Source: Eremomyces bilateralis CBS 781.70 (lineage: Eukaryota; Ascomycota; Dothideomycetes; Eremomycetales; Eremomycetaceae). Taken from it: DNA of 64,000 nt. A program made the translations under genes and the position numbers. How positions within the stretch are numbered: the first letter of the stretch is position 1; each line of letters opens with the position of its first letter. The stretch is from assembly GCF_010015585.1 (NCBI RefSeq), contig NW_022985106.1, positions 62,001 through 126,000 on the forward strand, given 5' to 3'. The notes beneath the pieces were generated by a model. The model saw only the letters and a list, made by a program, of their open reading frames with translations. It did not search any database and was not told where the DNA came from. This document shows positions 13,401 to 26,003 of this stretch, piece by piece.

Positions 13401-15872
13401 GATCCGTTTTTTTCAGCTCTTCGAGCGCCGTCTTCGGGTCAAAGTTGTGTCTGTACAACGTCTGCGTCGCGCGATCAAGCCAGTCGGTGCTCCAAGTGGG
13501 GATTTTCATGCTCTGAGCGATTCCCTTAGCCTGCGTCATGAATTCATCCAGGATCTCTTCCGGCGCAATGGGCTTATCGTCCATCCCTCGCTCAGATAAC
13601 TCGCCAGGCTCGGGAAGTCGGAAAAGCAACTTCGCGGTATTGTTCGGGTCGTCGTTCGGATGATCATCTCCACGCTTGACGTATCCCGGCGGTTCGTCCT
13701 GAACCCATTCTGGGCGGTTCGCCCGTTTCGCTCGCTCCTCTTCGAGGGCAGCGAGGGTTTCCTTGGACAATTTCGAGTCCTTCTTGTGGCTTGAGCTCTT
13801 CAGGTATTTTTTCTTGATTTCGAGTGGCTTGACGAGCTCAACCGGCCGCCCGAACCAAGGCTGCACGACGGCTTGATGTCGCGGACCGATACGTGAACTC
13901 GCTCGAGGATAGATCGTCCGGTCGTCGTACTGCAACGCGTCCTCAACACGACAATGGATCCCAAGATATCGCATCGGCCACATTTTTGCGAGTTCGATTT
14001 CTGATTGGGTCACCGGGTGAAGCTCATCCACCTTGGCCTCGCTTGGCGTTTGCGCAGTCGTCGGAGGAAGCTCGGTGTCGTCCTCTTCTTCGATATACTC
14101 TTCCTCTTCCGCCTCAGGAGCTTCTGTAATGAGCGGGGTTCGCCGGGCCTCCAATTTCTTCTCTTGTGCGCGGTTGCATGGACCGCATGCCCACGCAAAC
14201 CCACGAGACGGCTTTTTCAGCAGCGGAGGTCGAACGCAGTACATGTGATAAGTATTGTGGCACTCGGCGCACTCAACGGAGTCATTCCTTCGCATGTGTT
14301 AGATCTCTGCAGAAGTATTCCGCATTTGTAGGACTTACGTAGGGCAATACTGAACGCATCTCTTGCACGTCTTCACGGCGCTCGTGAATTCCTTGACCTT
14401 CGCCGCCTCAACCACGATATATTTCCACCGTTCATCCAGCACTTTCTTGACATGTTCGGGGACATTGATTACCTGGGATGTCGGAATCGCTTCATACCAC
14501 CGGATGATGAACCGGTCGAAGACCTGATTGAACCAGAACGAATCCTTTTGCTTGCGGTATTCGTCCAGGTCCTCGATTTCCGCGCGATGTAGAACCCGAC
14601 ATTTGCCCCGAAGAGTGGAGATGGGCGAGATATCCGAGTGCATGGTCGCGTAGACGAGGCGGGAGTCGTTGTTGAAGCGCTGTACGTCTCGGGGACGGTA
14701 GACCCAGTTGACGCGGAGAGAATCGACGGGTGAGTTCGGGTCGTCGAGGTTGCTGAGGCGGAACTCCATGATGCGGCCGATATAGTAAGGTTCGCCCGGT
14801 GGCTCGGAGACGAGGTAGATGTGATCTGAGTACGTTAGCCATGCTCGAGGACCGTGGATGTGTCGCGTGCGGATCATGGCACAAAGCCCGATCACTAGGG
14901 TACGAAAAACTCACCATTGGGAGCAAAGACAGTGCCGTCATCTGCCGTCAACTTCCCATCCACCATCTTCGCCTTTGTCTTCTCAAACGAGTACATATTG
15001 GTCGGTCGAACCGGTGCGACGGGAGTGGCACGCGCTGAAGGGGTGGGCGTCGCGGACGCAGCGTGTTGAGCGGCCTTCCTGGTAGCAGCAGGCGCTTTCG
15101 TCCCAGCACTCGCAGGGCCCGTTCCGTTTGTCGGCTGCTGCGATCCATTGGTCTTCCGCTTCTTCCCCGTCTGGTTCCCCGCCGCGGAATGGGCGTGAGA
15201 ATTCGTAGGGACCGGCGTGACGTTGGCGGTGGAATCATCGTTGCGGGAACCGGCGGCCGGGGGCGATGGTGAGCGGCGTCGTTTGCCGGTGCTGGAGCGC
15301 GTCGAATTCACCGTGCTCCATGCGCCGTTCTTCTTCGCTCCCGGTTGTTGGTCTTTGGGAGAGGGACTGCGCGTGGTGATGCCGGAAGGAGGGGCGAGTT
15401 TTGCTTCGGCAGCAGCGTTCGCGGCTCCATCGAAGTCGTATTCGACATCCTCCGCGTAATTGGGGCGGGATCCTGGGCGGTTCCGCGAACGAGTGCCATA
15501 GGGTGCAGCGGCGGACGCGGATGTCGCGTCTTTGGCTGAAAGGTTTGAGGTTTGTGAAGAATTGGACGCGGTTAGCACCATCGGTTGGGATTGCAGTGCA
15601 TCCTCGATCTTTTGTGAGAGCGTGCCTGGCTTTGCAAGTGCGGTTGATGAGGGTTGCGGATCCGGCGTTCCAGCTGATGGGGGAGTGTCATCAGGTTTTG
15701 CGGTGGTAGATGCGGTGGTAGATGCGGTGGTAGATGCAGATGAATTCTTGCTCCCTCGCGTGGTGACGGGATCGGTGGGACGGGAAGGCTCCATGATGGG
15801 GTGATTCGTGGAAGACAAAGTAGTTAGGGAGATTTTGGAGGTTGCAGCTCCGTCATCATCTGCGTCCCCCAT
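10409..15872 (-). CDS. snt2: Snt2-like chromatin reader: BAH, PHD, SANT, GATA-like finger, extended PHD
   Basis: Snt2 is a nuclear PHD/BAH protein that binds histone H3 and acts with the Rpd3-family deacetylase complex (Snt2C); in fungi it affects stress response and morphogenesis. Exons (minus strand): 15872-14915, 14825-14339, 14287-12391, 12340-10409, frame kept throughout, 1757 residues. Order: Ser/Thr-rich N-terminus with an ASTT 12-bp tandem repeat; BAH domain from about residue 320 (starts DHIYLVSEPPGEPYY); PHD finger around 470-520; SANT-like helices near 787; C4 GATA-like finger around 886-945; PHD2 at about 1051 running into an extended PHD with WVHVKCAVWMPEV; then a CxxC pair region and a Pro/His-rich tail. 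Intron 2 (51 nt) ends in AAG, which is required because the upstream cag leads to a stop. The long opposing frames on the plus strand are shadows. Confidence 0.93.
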
Positions 15873-16133
15873 TTATCGGCAGGAAAAGTGCACGACAAAT
15901 TGGAGGAGCTGGGATGGTGGACAGTTTGGCTTCGAATGAGAAAACCCGACGGTGATGGGTTGGATGCAGGATGAAAGAGAGGAATGGAAAGGCTTGGATG
16001 GTGAAGGAAGAGGCGTCAAGCGGGATATTAGCGCCGCGCAGTGATCGCCAGGTCCTTGGAACCCACGAGACTTCCGGAAAGCTGGAGATGGGAGCGATGA
16101 GTGTGAGGGACGGTAGAGAAGCTATATCCTAGT

Positions 16134-16327
16134 GCAGGAAATGGTAAGGGTGGAGGTGGAAGTTACGGGATGAGGTGGATATGGGAGGAGAGAAAGTTGA
16201 TGGGAGAAGGGGAATGGATGTTAGAAGGGGAAAGAGGTGAAAAGGTGAAAAGAAGAGAGGAAGATGGGGAAGAAAGTGAGAAAGATGTCAGAGAGGAGAG
16301 GGAAGTGAAGAAGTGAGAGAGAGATGG
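16134..16327 (+). repeat. Polypurine/polypyrimidine tract upstream of SNT2
   Basis: About 195 bp almost wholly A and G on the plus strand (C/T on the strand of SNT2), 260-450 bp before the SNT2 ATG. CT-rich tracts are common in promoters and leaders of filamentous fungi. This one is long enough to be a candidate for triplex (H-DNA) structure. Confidence 0.7.
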
Positions 16328-19009
16328 TTGGATGGGGATGGTTAGTGGTTAGTGGATAGTGCAGGCGAGGGATCTGGATGGATACCGACTTGGATAGACA
16401 TGGGGGGACATGGATTGGGTTGTGCGTGGATGTCGGATTGCATGCTTGCGGGAGAGAGAAGTGAGTCTATGGGAAGATGGATAGGAAGTCAAGAAGGGGA
16501 ATGGATTATCCCTAACCTCGTCCCTCTTACATTAAATGTGATACAAGTATTGGCTCGAGAGTCAAGACAATCCAGCCTCAAGGGAAACCCAAGAAAAAGA
16601 CGACGATGATCGACAACTTGTGTGCCCTTTTTCCAGTGCAGTAACTAAGGCGCAGTAACTCTCCGTGACAGCCGCTGGAATGTGGGAACCAAACTTCTAC
16701 AGCCTTCTCTCTCGTCTTTGTTCAGAATCCTTCTAACTACTAGGGTATCATATAGACAATGTGGATAGGTTGGCTTCCCGAAGAAAATGAACTCCTGCAT
16801 ATTTAATACTATTTACATGTCCATGAAAAAAGTTCGCCTTGCCAGTCCTTGATCGGTTGTCACAATCTCCAGGCTCTACGGCAGCGTCGGGTTGCTGGCA
16901 ACATGAACTGGTCGATACATAAGGCGCTCCAAATTCTCGAACGTTCATTGGTCAGAATAGCCATGCGCAAGTGGAATTTTCACTTTTCAAGCCAGCCAAA
17001 GCCGCGGTCATTTCTTTCGTGTTGCCCAATCGCCGAGCAACTCCCATTTCATATGGGCGACCCTGGTGTCGGATACAGCGTTCCTGTCTCACCCCTCGAT
17101 GGATCACTTCCCCGGCTTTCTTCGTGCTGGGAAACGCGGCTTCCGCGGCGGTGATGCACGTCATTCCCCGAGTGGAATGGGTGGCGGATGGGGATGGGGG
17201 ATGGAATGGCTGGGTTCATCATCAGTACTCGACGGACATACTAAAAATATCGAACTCCATTGCACGCTGGATTTCCCTCTGAGCAGTAGATGGATCAATG
17301 GGATGAGATGTGGTCCCTGGGTGAGGTGAGTGACGGGGAGGTCGAGATGGTCGTGAAATCTGGCTTCGGGATTGCAGGGATGTCCGTCATGGGTCGCCCG
17401 CCTTGGCTGACTAACGATCCACTTTCTTCAACCTCACTTCGTCAGCTGTATCAAACCTTCGAGCACTCACCACTCTCCAATCTAGCCTCGACCGAATTTT
17501 ATTCCATCGGAGATGTCATCGAATATCTACCCCAGTTACCCAAAATCCTGGGTTGATGCAAAGGATGTGTCTTGAGACCGAGCCGTTTGGTAGCACCGTA
17601 CCGAAACATCACGATGGCGATCGTTGGGTCATTTACTCGGCCGCAACCAAGGACATGCCCACACTATTCCGGATGGTGTTATGCCTATGATTCGTGTTCG
17701 TACGAAACACCCGGTCGCACCTCATTTCTTCACCCTCTTGGGTTTAAGTTTGAGTTTCCCTCGAGGTTTACACACGATTATGGCGAATTTCTATTCGATT
17801 CCCAAAAAAGTCTTCTTTGCTCTGCAGTCTCCGCACTGTAGATTCGTCCACAGCCTCTGAGGTTGACCACGATCACTTGCCGCGGTCAGATACTGCGCAT
17901 GTTCCGCCTGCATCCTTTGACTTTCACCAATTTCACTTCGTGCCCGCAGAACTTATGTAGACCTGGAAATCCTAACCCCTCAATAGTGCAGCTTTCATTA
18001 TTTAACCGTCGTGATATTCTTCTCGATGTCCCCTTTACTTCTTTATACCTTACCCTGTTTATTTATATAGGTGAGTTCGATCGGGATGAAATAAGGTAGA
18101 TGGCGGACTTGGTGGTGAAATAGGACCGAGATGAATGAAACCGGGATACATCCCTAGGCGGCTGCCAGCGGTCCTATTGTCCATGGCGATATTGACGAAC
18201 CCCTCTCCTTTGCCCCATCATATATTATGTCAATCCTATTAGTATCAAACGGACGATATCAGCAGTTGGACATGTGCAAGCATACTCCGTACTCTCGAGA
18301 TATTATGTGGTCACCACGAAGGATTCCTCGGCGACCGGGTCGTTATGACGGGCATTCGCGCGCTCCACAGCGACTTTTCCAGCACCTCACATCGTCAAAC
18401 CGTCAAAAATCGAACATAGTCTAATACCACGACATTTTCAACATCGACAGATAATTTTTACACCCGTCGCATGCATTTCTGCTCCAACGTTGCAACATTC
18501 CTCAGAGCTCCCACCGCGAAAGAGAGAGCGGGGGGGGCCAGAATTGGTCCCCTCTCTCCACCTTCTCACAGCGCCTCGGAATGAATTCCAACCCATCCGA
18601 AAACCCAGCCGCCGCAAAACGAATCGCCTGCAGCACGAACCCGACGAAAATTCGTGGTGGTGACGGCGCGCACCAAATGGCCGCTCTGCGCCATCCAGGG
18701 CAAAGCATGAGATGAAGTTGCTCACCCGATAACCCGATGGACCGTTGACGGGCTGGGGCCTGGGGGGATTGGGCGACTGGGAAAGAGGGGAGGTAAAGTG
18801 GTGGGAGCGCAAGGCACAAGGCAGGTGCAGGCCGTGCAGGCCCTTCCGTTTCGTCCACGGCCAGTCGCGTGGTTCCAGTGGTGCGACGTGCGACGTGCTA
18901 CGGCCGCAGTGCGACAAGCGACCAATCTCGATGCTGTCCAACCGCCGAGGGGGGATTTCCACTGGCGCCTGCATGTTTGGTAATCTTCGATTGGGTGGCT
19001 GGGGGAGGT

Positions 19010-19031
19010 CAGGTGACTTATCAGGTGACTT
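19010..19031 (+). repeat. Direct repeat CAGGTGACTT, two copies
   Basis: Copies at 19010-19019 and 19022-19031, 12 bp apart, about 320-340 bp before the IQ-gene ATG. Possible paired factor site; the factor is unknown. Confidence 0.6.
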
Positions 19032-19111
19032 GAATCGGCCACTTTGCATCATCACCGCACCCAAATCCATTCGGCAGCGGCTTGTCCCGGAAAAATGGAA
19101 AATTCAACCCT

Positions 19112-19192
19112 CGCTGTCGGCAGTCCCCTGTCTATCCCCCAGGCGGCCGCATGCGACAGCCGACAAGTTAAGGCCAGTGGCGACAGCCGACA
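19112..19192. repeat. GCGACAGCCGACA repeats in the IQ-gene promoter
   Basis: Two 13-bp direct copies (19153-19165, 19180-19192; 27 bp apart) plus a reverse-complement partial copy CGCTGTCGGC at 19112-19121. All are 150-240 bp before the ATG of the downstream gene. Confidence 0.6.
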
Positions 19193-19347
19193 GGATCTTC
19201 GTCCGCCTGCCCCACTTTGTTCCTGGAGTTGGGCACGTGACCCGCACCTGCCTTGATGCCCTGACATGGGACTAGTAAGATCACCCCGCTATCCTGCCTA
19301 CGCGGCCTCCTATCGTGACCTCTTCAATATGGTACGGCTTCGATGCG

Positions 19348-21225
19348 ATGACATTGTCTACCGATGCTGCTGCAAGCAACCACGAGACCACGCAGAATGT
19401 GCACGTCGACGACGTGCAAAGGGGCGAAACCGGGAGTAATCATGAGGAACGTCATGCTGCGGCGCGGGTTATCCAGGTAACGGAGACATACCCCATATGA
19501 TATGGGGTAGATAAGCTGACCATGAGGACGATGTTTAGCGCCACTACCGTGGATATCGCATGCGACGACGGATGAGTGGAATGGAACTGGATGCATCAAC
19601 AAGATGGATGGATGTTAGTATTTCCCCGCCTTCGCAACGATCTCCTCACTGACTGGTAACAAATAGGCTATCAATGAAGGTGCGCAACCCCGTTCTGGTT
19701 GAAATCCTGTAACCCGTTAAATGCTCATACTCTCTCTCTCTCAGCGCGCTACCGACGGGCCACCGCCCCCACATCCCGCGCCGAACGCGCCGACGAATGG
19801 GAAAAGCTCGGCCACACTGAATCCCACCGCGACAGCGACTTTGCCCAAGCCAACTGGAAGCGGGTGACGGAAGTAGCGAAACGCGCCGGCGAGGACGACC
19901 ACTCCCCCTCCTCTGACAGCGAGACCGATCTCGCGCATATGACGGCCTCGCAGCGCGACCAGCGGCGCCGCGCGCGGGCCCAAGCGCGACAGGAGCGCGA
20001 GAAGAACTCGAAGATGATGGACCTCCCGTACTTCCTCGAGATGGTGGACACGAAGCACCGATATGGGTCGAACTTGCGGGCGTACCACGAGGTATGGAAG
20101 AAAGCGGAGACGCGGGAGAACTTCTTCTACTGGTTGGATCACGGGGAGGGGCTGGCGGTCGAGGTGCCGACGGTGTCGCGGGTGCAGCTGGGGAAGGAGC
20201 AGGTGCGGTATCTGTCTCGGGAGGAGCGGATGAATTATCTGGTGAAGATCGATGAGGAGGGGAGGGTGAGGTGGGCGAAGATGGGAGAGCGGGTGTGGAC
20301 GACGGCGAATTGGAGGGATAGCTTGGGGGGGATTGTGTCGACGGAAGACAAGGTGTCGCCTATGTTTCAATCGTACGATGAGACACCGATAGGTGGTTCG
20401 AGGGCATCGACCTCGTCAGCCTCCTCCTCCGGTGGTTCAGCCATGTCTGGCCAAGGGGAACACTATACGAACGATGAGTTCTCGAAGACCAAGGGCTTGA
20501 CGAAATACACCAAAGTCTCCGCGGCGACCATTTTCAACCATCTTCTCCGGACCACCATCAAGCCCGGATCCTGGATATTCGTACGTCTCTCTATCCGAAA
20601 GAATGAACCGATCAGCTAATTTCCCTAGGTCGCGGATACGAGTTTCCGCCTCTACATCGGCCTCAAGCAATCCGGCTCCTTCCAACACTCCTCCTTCCTC
20701 CACGGCTCCCGCATCTCCGCTGCCGGCCTCATCAAAATCAAAGATGGCCAAATCCGCCGCCTCTCCCCCCTTTCGGGCCACTACCGCCCGCCGACCGCCA
20801 ACTTCCGCGCCTTCGTGCACTCGCTCCGGGACGCGGGCGCGGACATGTCGCGCGTCAGCATCTCTCGGTCGTACGCGGTGCTGGTGGGCCTCGAAGCGTA
20901 CGTGCGCACGCGACGGCAGCTGAAGCATGGGATCCAGCATCTGGAGGAGGGGGTGGTACGAGTGGTGCATCCTGAGGAGGCGCGGAAGCGGGAGGAGATG
21001 GGGAAGGATAAGAGCCGGAGCGCGGAAAAGGAGCGGGCGCATATAAGGCGGGAGGAGGAGAGGGAAGTGGAAAGGAGGAAGGAGAATAGTACGAGGTATC
21101 AGTTGGTGGAGAGGATTGCGAGTTTGGGGGTGGATGATGGGGTGGGAGTGGGGACAGGCAAGGATACCACTGAGGGCGACAGATCTTCAAACCCGAAGGG
21201 CAGAGAAGAATCACGGCATATATGA
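19348..21225 (+). CDS. IQ calmodulin-binding motif protein, fungal
   Basis: Likely binds calmodulin or another EF-hand light chain; otherwise the function of this fungal family is unknown. Exons: 19348-19476, 19539-19613, 19667-19679, 19745-20580, 20629-21225; the frame closes exactly (549 residues). The IQ motif AARVIQ..YRGYRMRR is created by joining exons 1 and 2, which supports that junction. Exon 3 is only 13 nt and supplies AINE before ARYRRAT. Then come a conserved region with YFLEMVDTKHRYG, FFYWLDHGEG and YLSREERMNYLV, a Ser-rich linker, a C-terminal region starting WIFVADTSFRLYIG, and a Lys/Glu/Arg coiled coil. The first in-frame ATG was chosen as the start. An extra 5' non-coding exon is possible. 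Confidence 0.85.
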
Positions 21226-21341
21226 TACCTATAGAATTACATTTAATGCATGAAACGTTTGGAACCTTTAAAAGCACTTTGATCTGTGAATGAGGGACCA
21301 CAGCATACATGATCACATGATCTATGTCGTATATCTTCCAT

Positions 21342-21347
21342 CACGTG
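21342..21347. promoter_or_regulatory. CACGTG site before DUS2
   Basis: CACGTGAC, a bHLH-type core, 86 bp upstream of the DUS2 ATG and 117 bp after the stop of the previous gene. Assignment to a factor is inference. Confidence 0.35.
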
Positions 21348-21348
21348 A

Positions 21349-22757
<1,409 letters not shown>

Positions 22758-23894
22758 CCATTTACATCATCCGGCGTTCTGGTGCAGCATTTATCGGCGT
22801 TTAGGTCACGCATAGCGCTCAATTCAGAATGCAATAGACAGACCACTCAGTCTATCTGGGAGCATTCAAACAACTTCTAGTCTAGATTATAGCCTTAATT
22901 GGTTTATCAATTCCCACTCGCAATCGCATCTGATGTACTCTTGCATAATTGGGCCTGGACGCAAATAGGATCGGTCTCAAGATGTTGGTGGGGTGGAATG
23001 CCAAGATATTCCGACCTCTTAGGGGAAATCCCGCTGATTCCGCCACCTAATCATGTACTGTAACAAGTAACATCTCAGCGCCTCAGCGGAAGTCGAACTT
23101 CATCTGCTCCAGACATCAAGACTCGATGCGCTTCTCTCTGATTTTTCGCCAAAGGCTATGAGACGGACGCGTGTGAAAACCCAAACACTTGGTTCGAACG
23201 CCATCGTTCTCTTTTCCCGTACATGGTACTGCTTTATGGCCTGAAACCCCCTCTGTCTGGCAACGATACAACACCCAACATTGCACGTCTCACACCCGTA
23301 CATGGCGCATCACTATCCGCCCAACATGAGACCTCCCTATTACTACCGTCAAGGGAGATTTGTTAAAATCCGCCTTTGTTGTGATCGAACCGCATTGTGG
23401 GCCTTGTATCGTACCAATGTTTCGAGCCTCAGTCATGGTAACGGATAGGGGATGTCCTTCAATTCAACCTTTTCGCGCCTTCATATGTGCATGAGACTGT
23501 CTGTCTGTGACAATGATCACCTGAGGACATGATTCTCTCAGACCTGGCGCGAAACGCTTCGATATTTACCTATAGTAGCGTCCACCCAGGCGTGGCCTCG
23601 AACTTCTGGATGGAATTTTGGCACTTTATCGTTGCTTGTACATTCATTTCTGCGGACTGATATTCCTGATCGACTAAAGTCCCTTTCTACCAAACCGTTC
23701 TGTCTGTGTACTTATTATTAACAGTGAGGGGTCGAGGTGTCATCATATTGTTGACAAACCATTTCTTCCTAACCACTGATTGTCTGGTCGGGCCATATGG
23801 ATCGACCTAGGCTATAATTGCTCGCGGAGACTTGCCAACAGAGCAGGACTCTATTGTTCACTTCGTCGTCAGAGATTGTCTATATATCTTAATA
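22758..23894. other. Intergenic
   Basis: 3' flank of DUS2 and promoter of the next gene. I see no gene, only short frames on both strands. No clear TATA box at a proper distance from the ATG at 23895. Confidence 0.6.
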
Positions 23895-25804
23895 ATGAGA
23901 TCGCTTCATATCTTGTTCATCGTTTCCGTCGCAGTGCTTTGCCTGCTGTACATTCCTTCGGTAGTATCAATCTTCCAGCTCCTCGAATTCAGTTATTCGC
24001 TAACAGTATCGTAGGCTTCTGCGACTCCTGACCTATTAGCACGTCACCAGAGACATGGCGAAGTATCGGAACCGCGGCGGAATGGTAAAGGTTCAAAAGG
24101 AAACGGGTACGTCCGGCGATAGTCTCTTCAGGAATGTTTACTGAAGCGCCTCTAGACAAGCAGAGGCTCAACGTGCCAACACGACAAAGTATGAGTTGAC
24201 GGACGCTACAGCCGAACTGCACCACTAATACATCGCTAGAAACGCGGGGAAAGGGGTTGAAAGAAATCGGAACAACGGCAAAGGAAAGGGTTCGAAGGGA
24301 GGGAAAGGGCGTGGAAGGGGTTCACGAGTAGGGAACCAGAGCGGCAATGTGAGCAGTCCTATATCTATTTCGATGCTCAAGTAATCTAACTTGGAATCTA
24401 GGCACATAACGCAACGCTCGTCGGAGGAGGGGGTGCCAGCGCAGCCACTTCGACCACTACACAGCTTGCTGAACAAACCGTAAGTTCTAGGCCCAATCAC
24501 GGCTTGGAATCTAACTAATGTCTCCTAGATTACTCAACAGGTCACTGAAAAGGTCACTGTGACCGAAGCTGTCCCTGCCGAATCCCAGACTGTGCCCGCT
24601 GCTGAGGGGACCGGCAACTTGACTGGCGAACACACTCCAGCTGCACCAGTAACTAATCCCATGAATATCACCGAAGATACTTGCTAACGACGTTCAGATA
24701 GCGCCTAACATCATTGCATCGAGCGCCGATAGTATCAATCATACCACGACCCTCTCGGCTGGCCCATCAGCTCTTCCAGGTCAAGACCAACATGTATCGC
24801 CATCTGCCGGGCTTGACCCCTCTTCTTTCGTATTTGCCCCGGGAAGTCCAGGAGCCGTCGCAGAAACGAGCGCGATACCTACGCACACCAGTCCAGCGGC
24901 CATTCTCCAAACGTCCTCCCATGCCGGAGCAGCACTTGAGCCACAAAGTCACGGGGTGCCCTTAGCAGTCGTGCCACTTCCCGGAGGACCCTCGACCGCA
25001 ATCGTCGGAGCACCCTCTGCTGTATTCACCTTCGCTTCTACGGGAGCAGGGGCTACGACTCATCCAGTCCAAGGAACACAGCAGGCGCAAGCGCAACCAG
25101 CACCTCCTACAATGCCTGAAGCACTTCCTCCCGCCTTTTCACTCGCGCCAGATGCCGCCGTGCCCAGCGCCCCAAGTTCTGCAGCTCCCGCTCCACCTCC
25201 AGCACAACCCGGCGGCGAAGTCTGCGCTTGCCAATGCACGTGCTCCGTCGACTCGTTCCAGGCGTCTCCACCTCCACCTCCCCCACCCGTGGCGGCCGCA
25301 GGCGGCCTAGTCCCGTCAACATTCGGGTCGACAGGCTCTCTGAGTGCGTCCACACTAGCAGCTCCGCCGCCTGTTTCGTTCGCTGTCGCTTCGTCTGCGT
25401 CGGCACCCACGGAGGGTCCGCTGGCGCCGCAGACTCCGTCAACCGCTTCGATACCACAGCCGACGGTAGGCGAGGCGGCGGGAACAGGCCCTCGCGTGGA
25501 TGGCGTTTCATCCATACCGCCGTCACCGGCTCCTTCGGAAGCAGCACCAACACCAGTGGTTTCTAGTCCCCCGGAAGCCGCATCGACTGTTAATCCAAAG
25601 GGCGCACCTGATGCCCTGACTGGGGAGATAGTGCCTCCAGGGACCGGGGTATCCTCCGGCGCAATACCATCTGGAGCGGGCGCACAATCCGCGATAGATC
25701 TAGCATTGACTCGGCTGCCATTCGATATCCAGTCGATCTCATTTGCAGATGTAGTGACGGTGCCGTTGCTAGGTAGAGGAGCGGTCCCGACCGGACCACC
25801 GTAG
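23895..25804 (+). CDS. Secreted Pro/Ala/Ser/Thr-rich protein with basic GKG repeats and a CxCxCxC cluster (unknown family)
   Basis: Not recognised. Seven exons: 23895-23960, 24015-24106, 24156-24188, 24240-24348, 24402-24479, 24529-24648, 24698-25804; all six introns have GT-AG ends with branch-like CTAAC/CTAAT/CTGAA 10-14 nt before the AG, and the frame closes at 534 residues. Residues 1-22 are a hydrophobic signal peptide (MRSLHILFIVSVAVLCLLYI) and the junction gives an A-S-A cleavage context. Next comes a Lys/Gly/Arg/Asn-rich segment (NGKGSKGNG, NNGKGKGSKGGKGRGRG). The rest is Pro/Ala/Ser/Thr-rich with a seven-proline run. The only cysteines of the predicted mature protein are C342, C344, C346 and C348. 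There is no GPI-type hydrophobic tail. Likely wall-bound or extracellular; an effector role is only a possibility. Confidence 0.75.
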
Positions 25805-26003
25805 GAATGGCTATATACGACCTGGAGTTGTTTCGCTTCTTTAGATATCAATTTCAAACGAACAATCACCTCAATGGCGAGCCAGATAGTTGCCATGAGA
25901 CACTGATTGTCGCTTTCCGCGACCGAGTCATTATCACAATAAGATATATACATGCTGGTCAAGACCACTCACATAATAGAGGGTATCTTTTTTTACAATC
26001 AAA

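Larger units (their letters stand above)
16328..19347. other. Intergenic between divergent SNT2 and IQ-motif genes
   Basis: Promoter regions of two divergently transcribed genes. There is no convincing gene; a 210-codon minus frame at 18438-19070 is GC-rich, has no domain and looks like chance. The right end holds short repeats (separate entries) and CACGTG at 19234-19239, about 110 bp before the IQ-gene ATG. Confidence 0.55.

Noticed and set aside
12862-13599. 245-codon plus-strand frame opposite SNT2
   Set aside because: Antisense shadow of the SANT/GATA part of SNT2.
18438-19070. 210-codon minus-strand frame
   Set aside because: No recognisable domain, biased GC composition, overlaps other open frames in the IQ-gene promoter.
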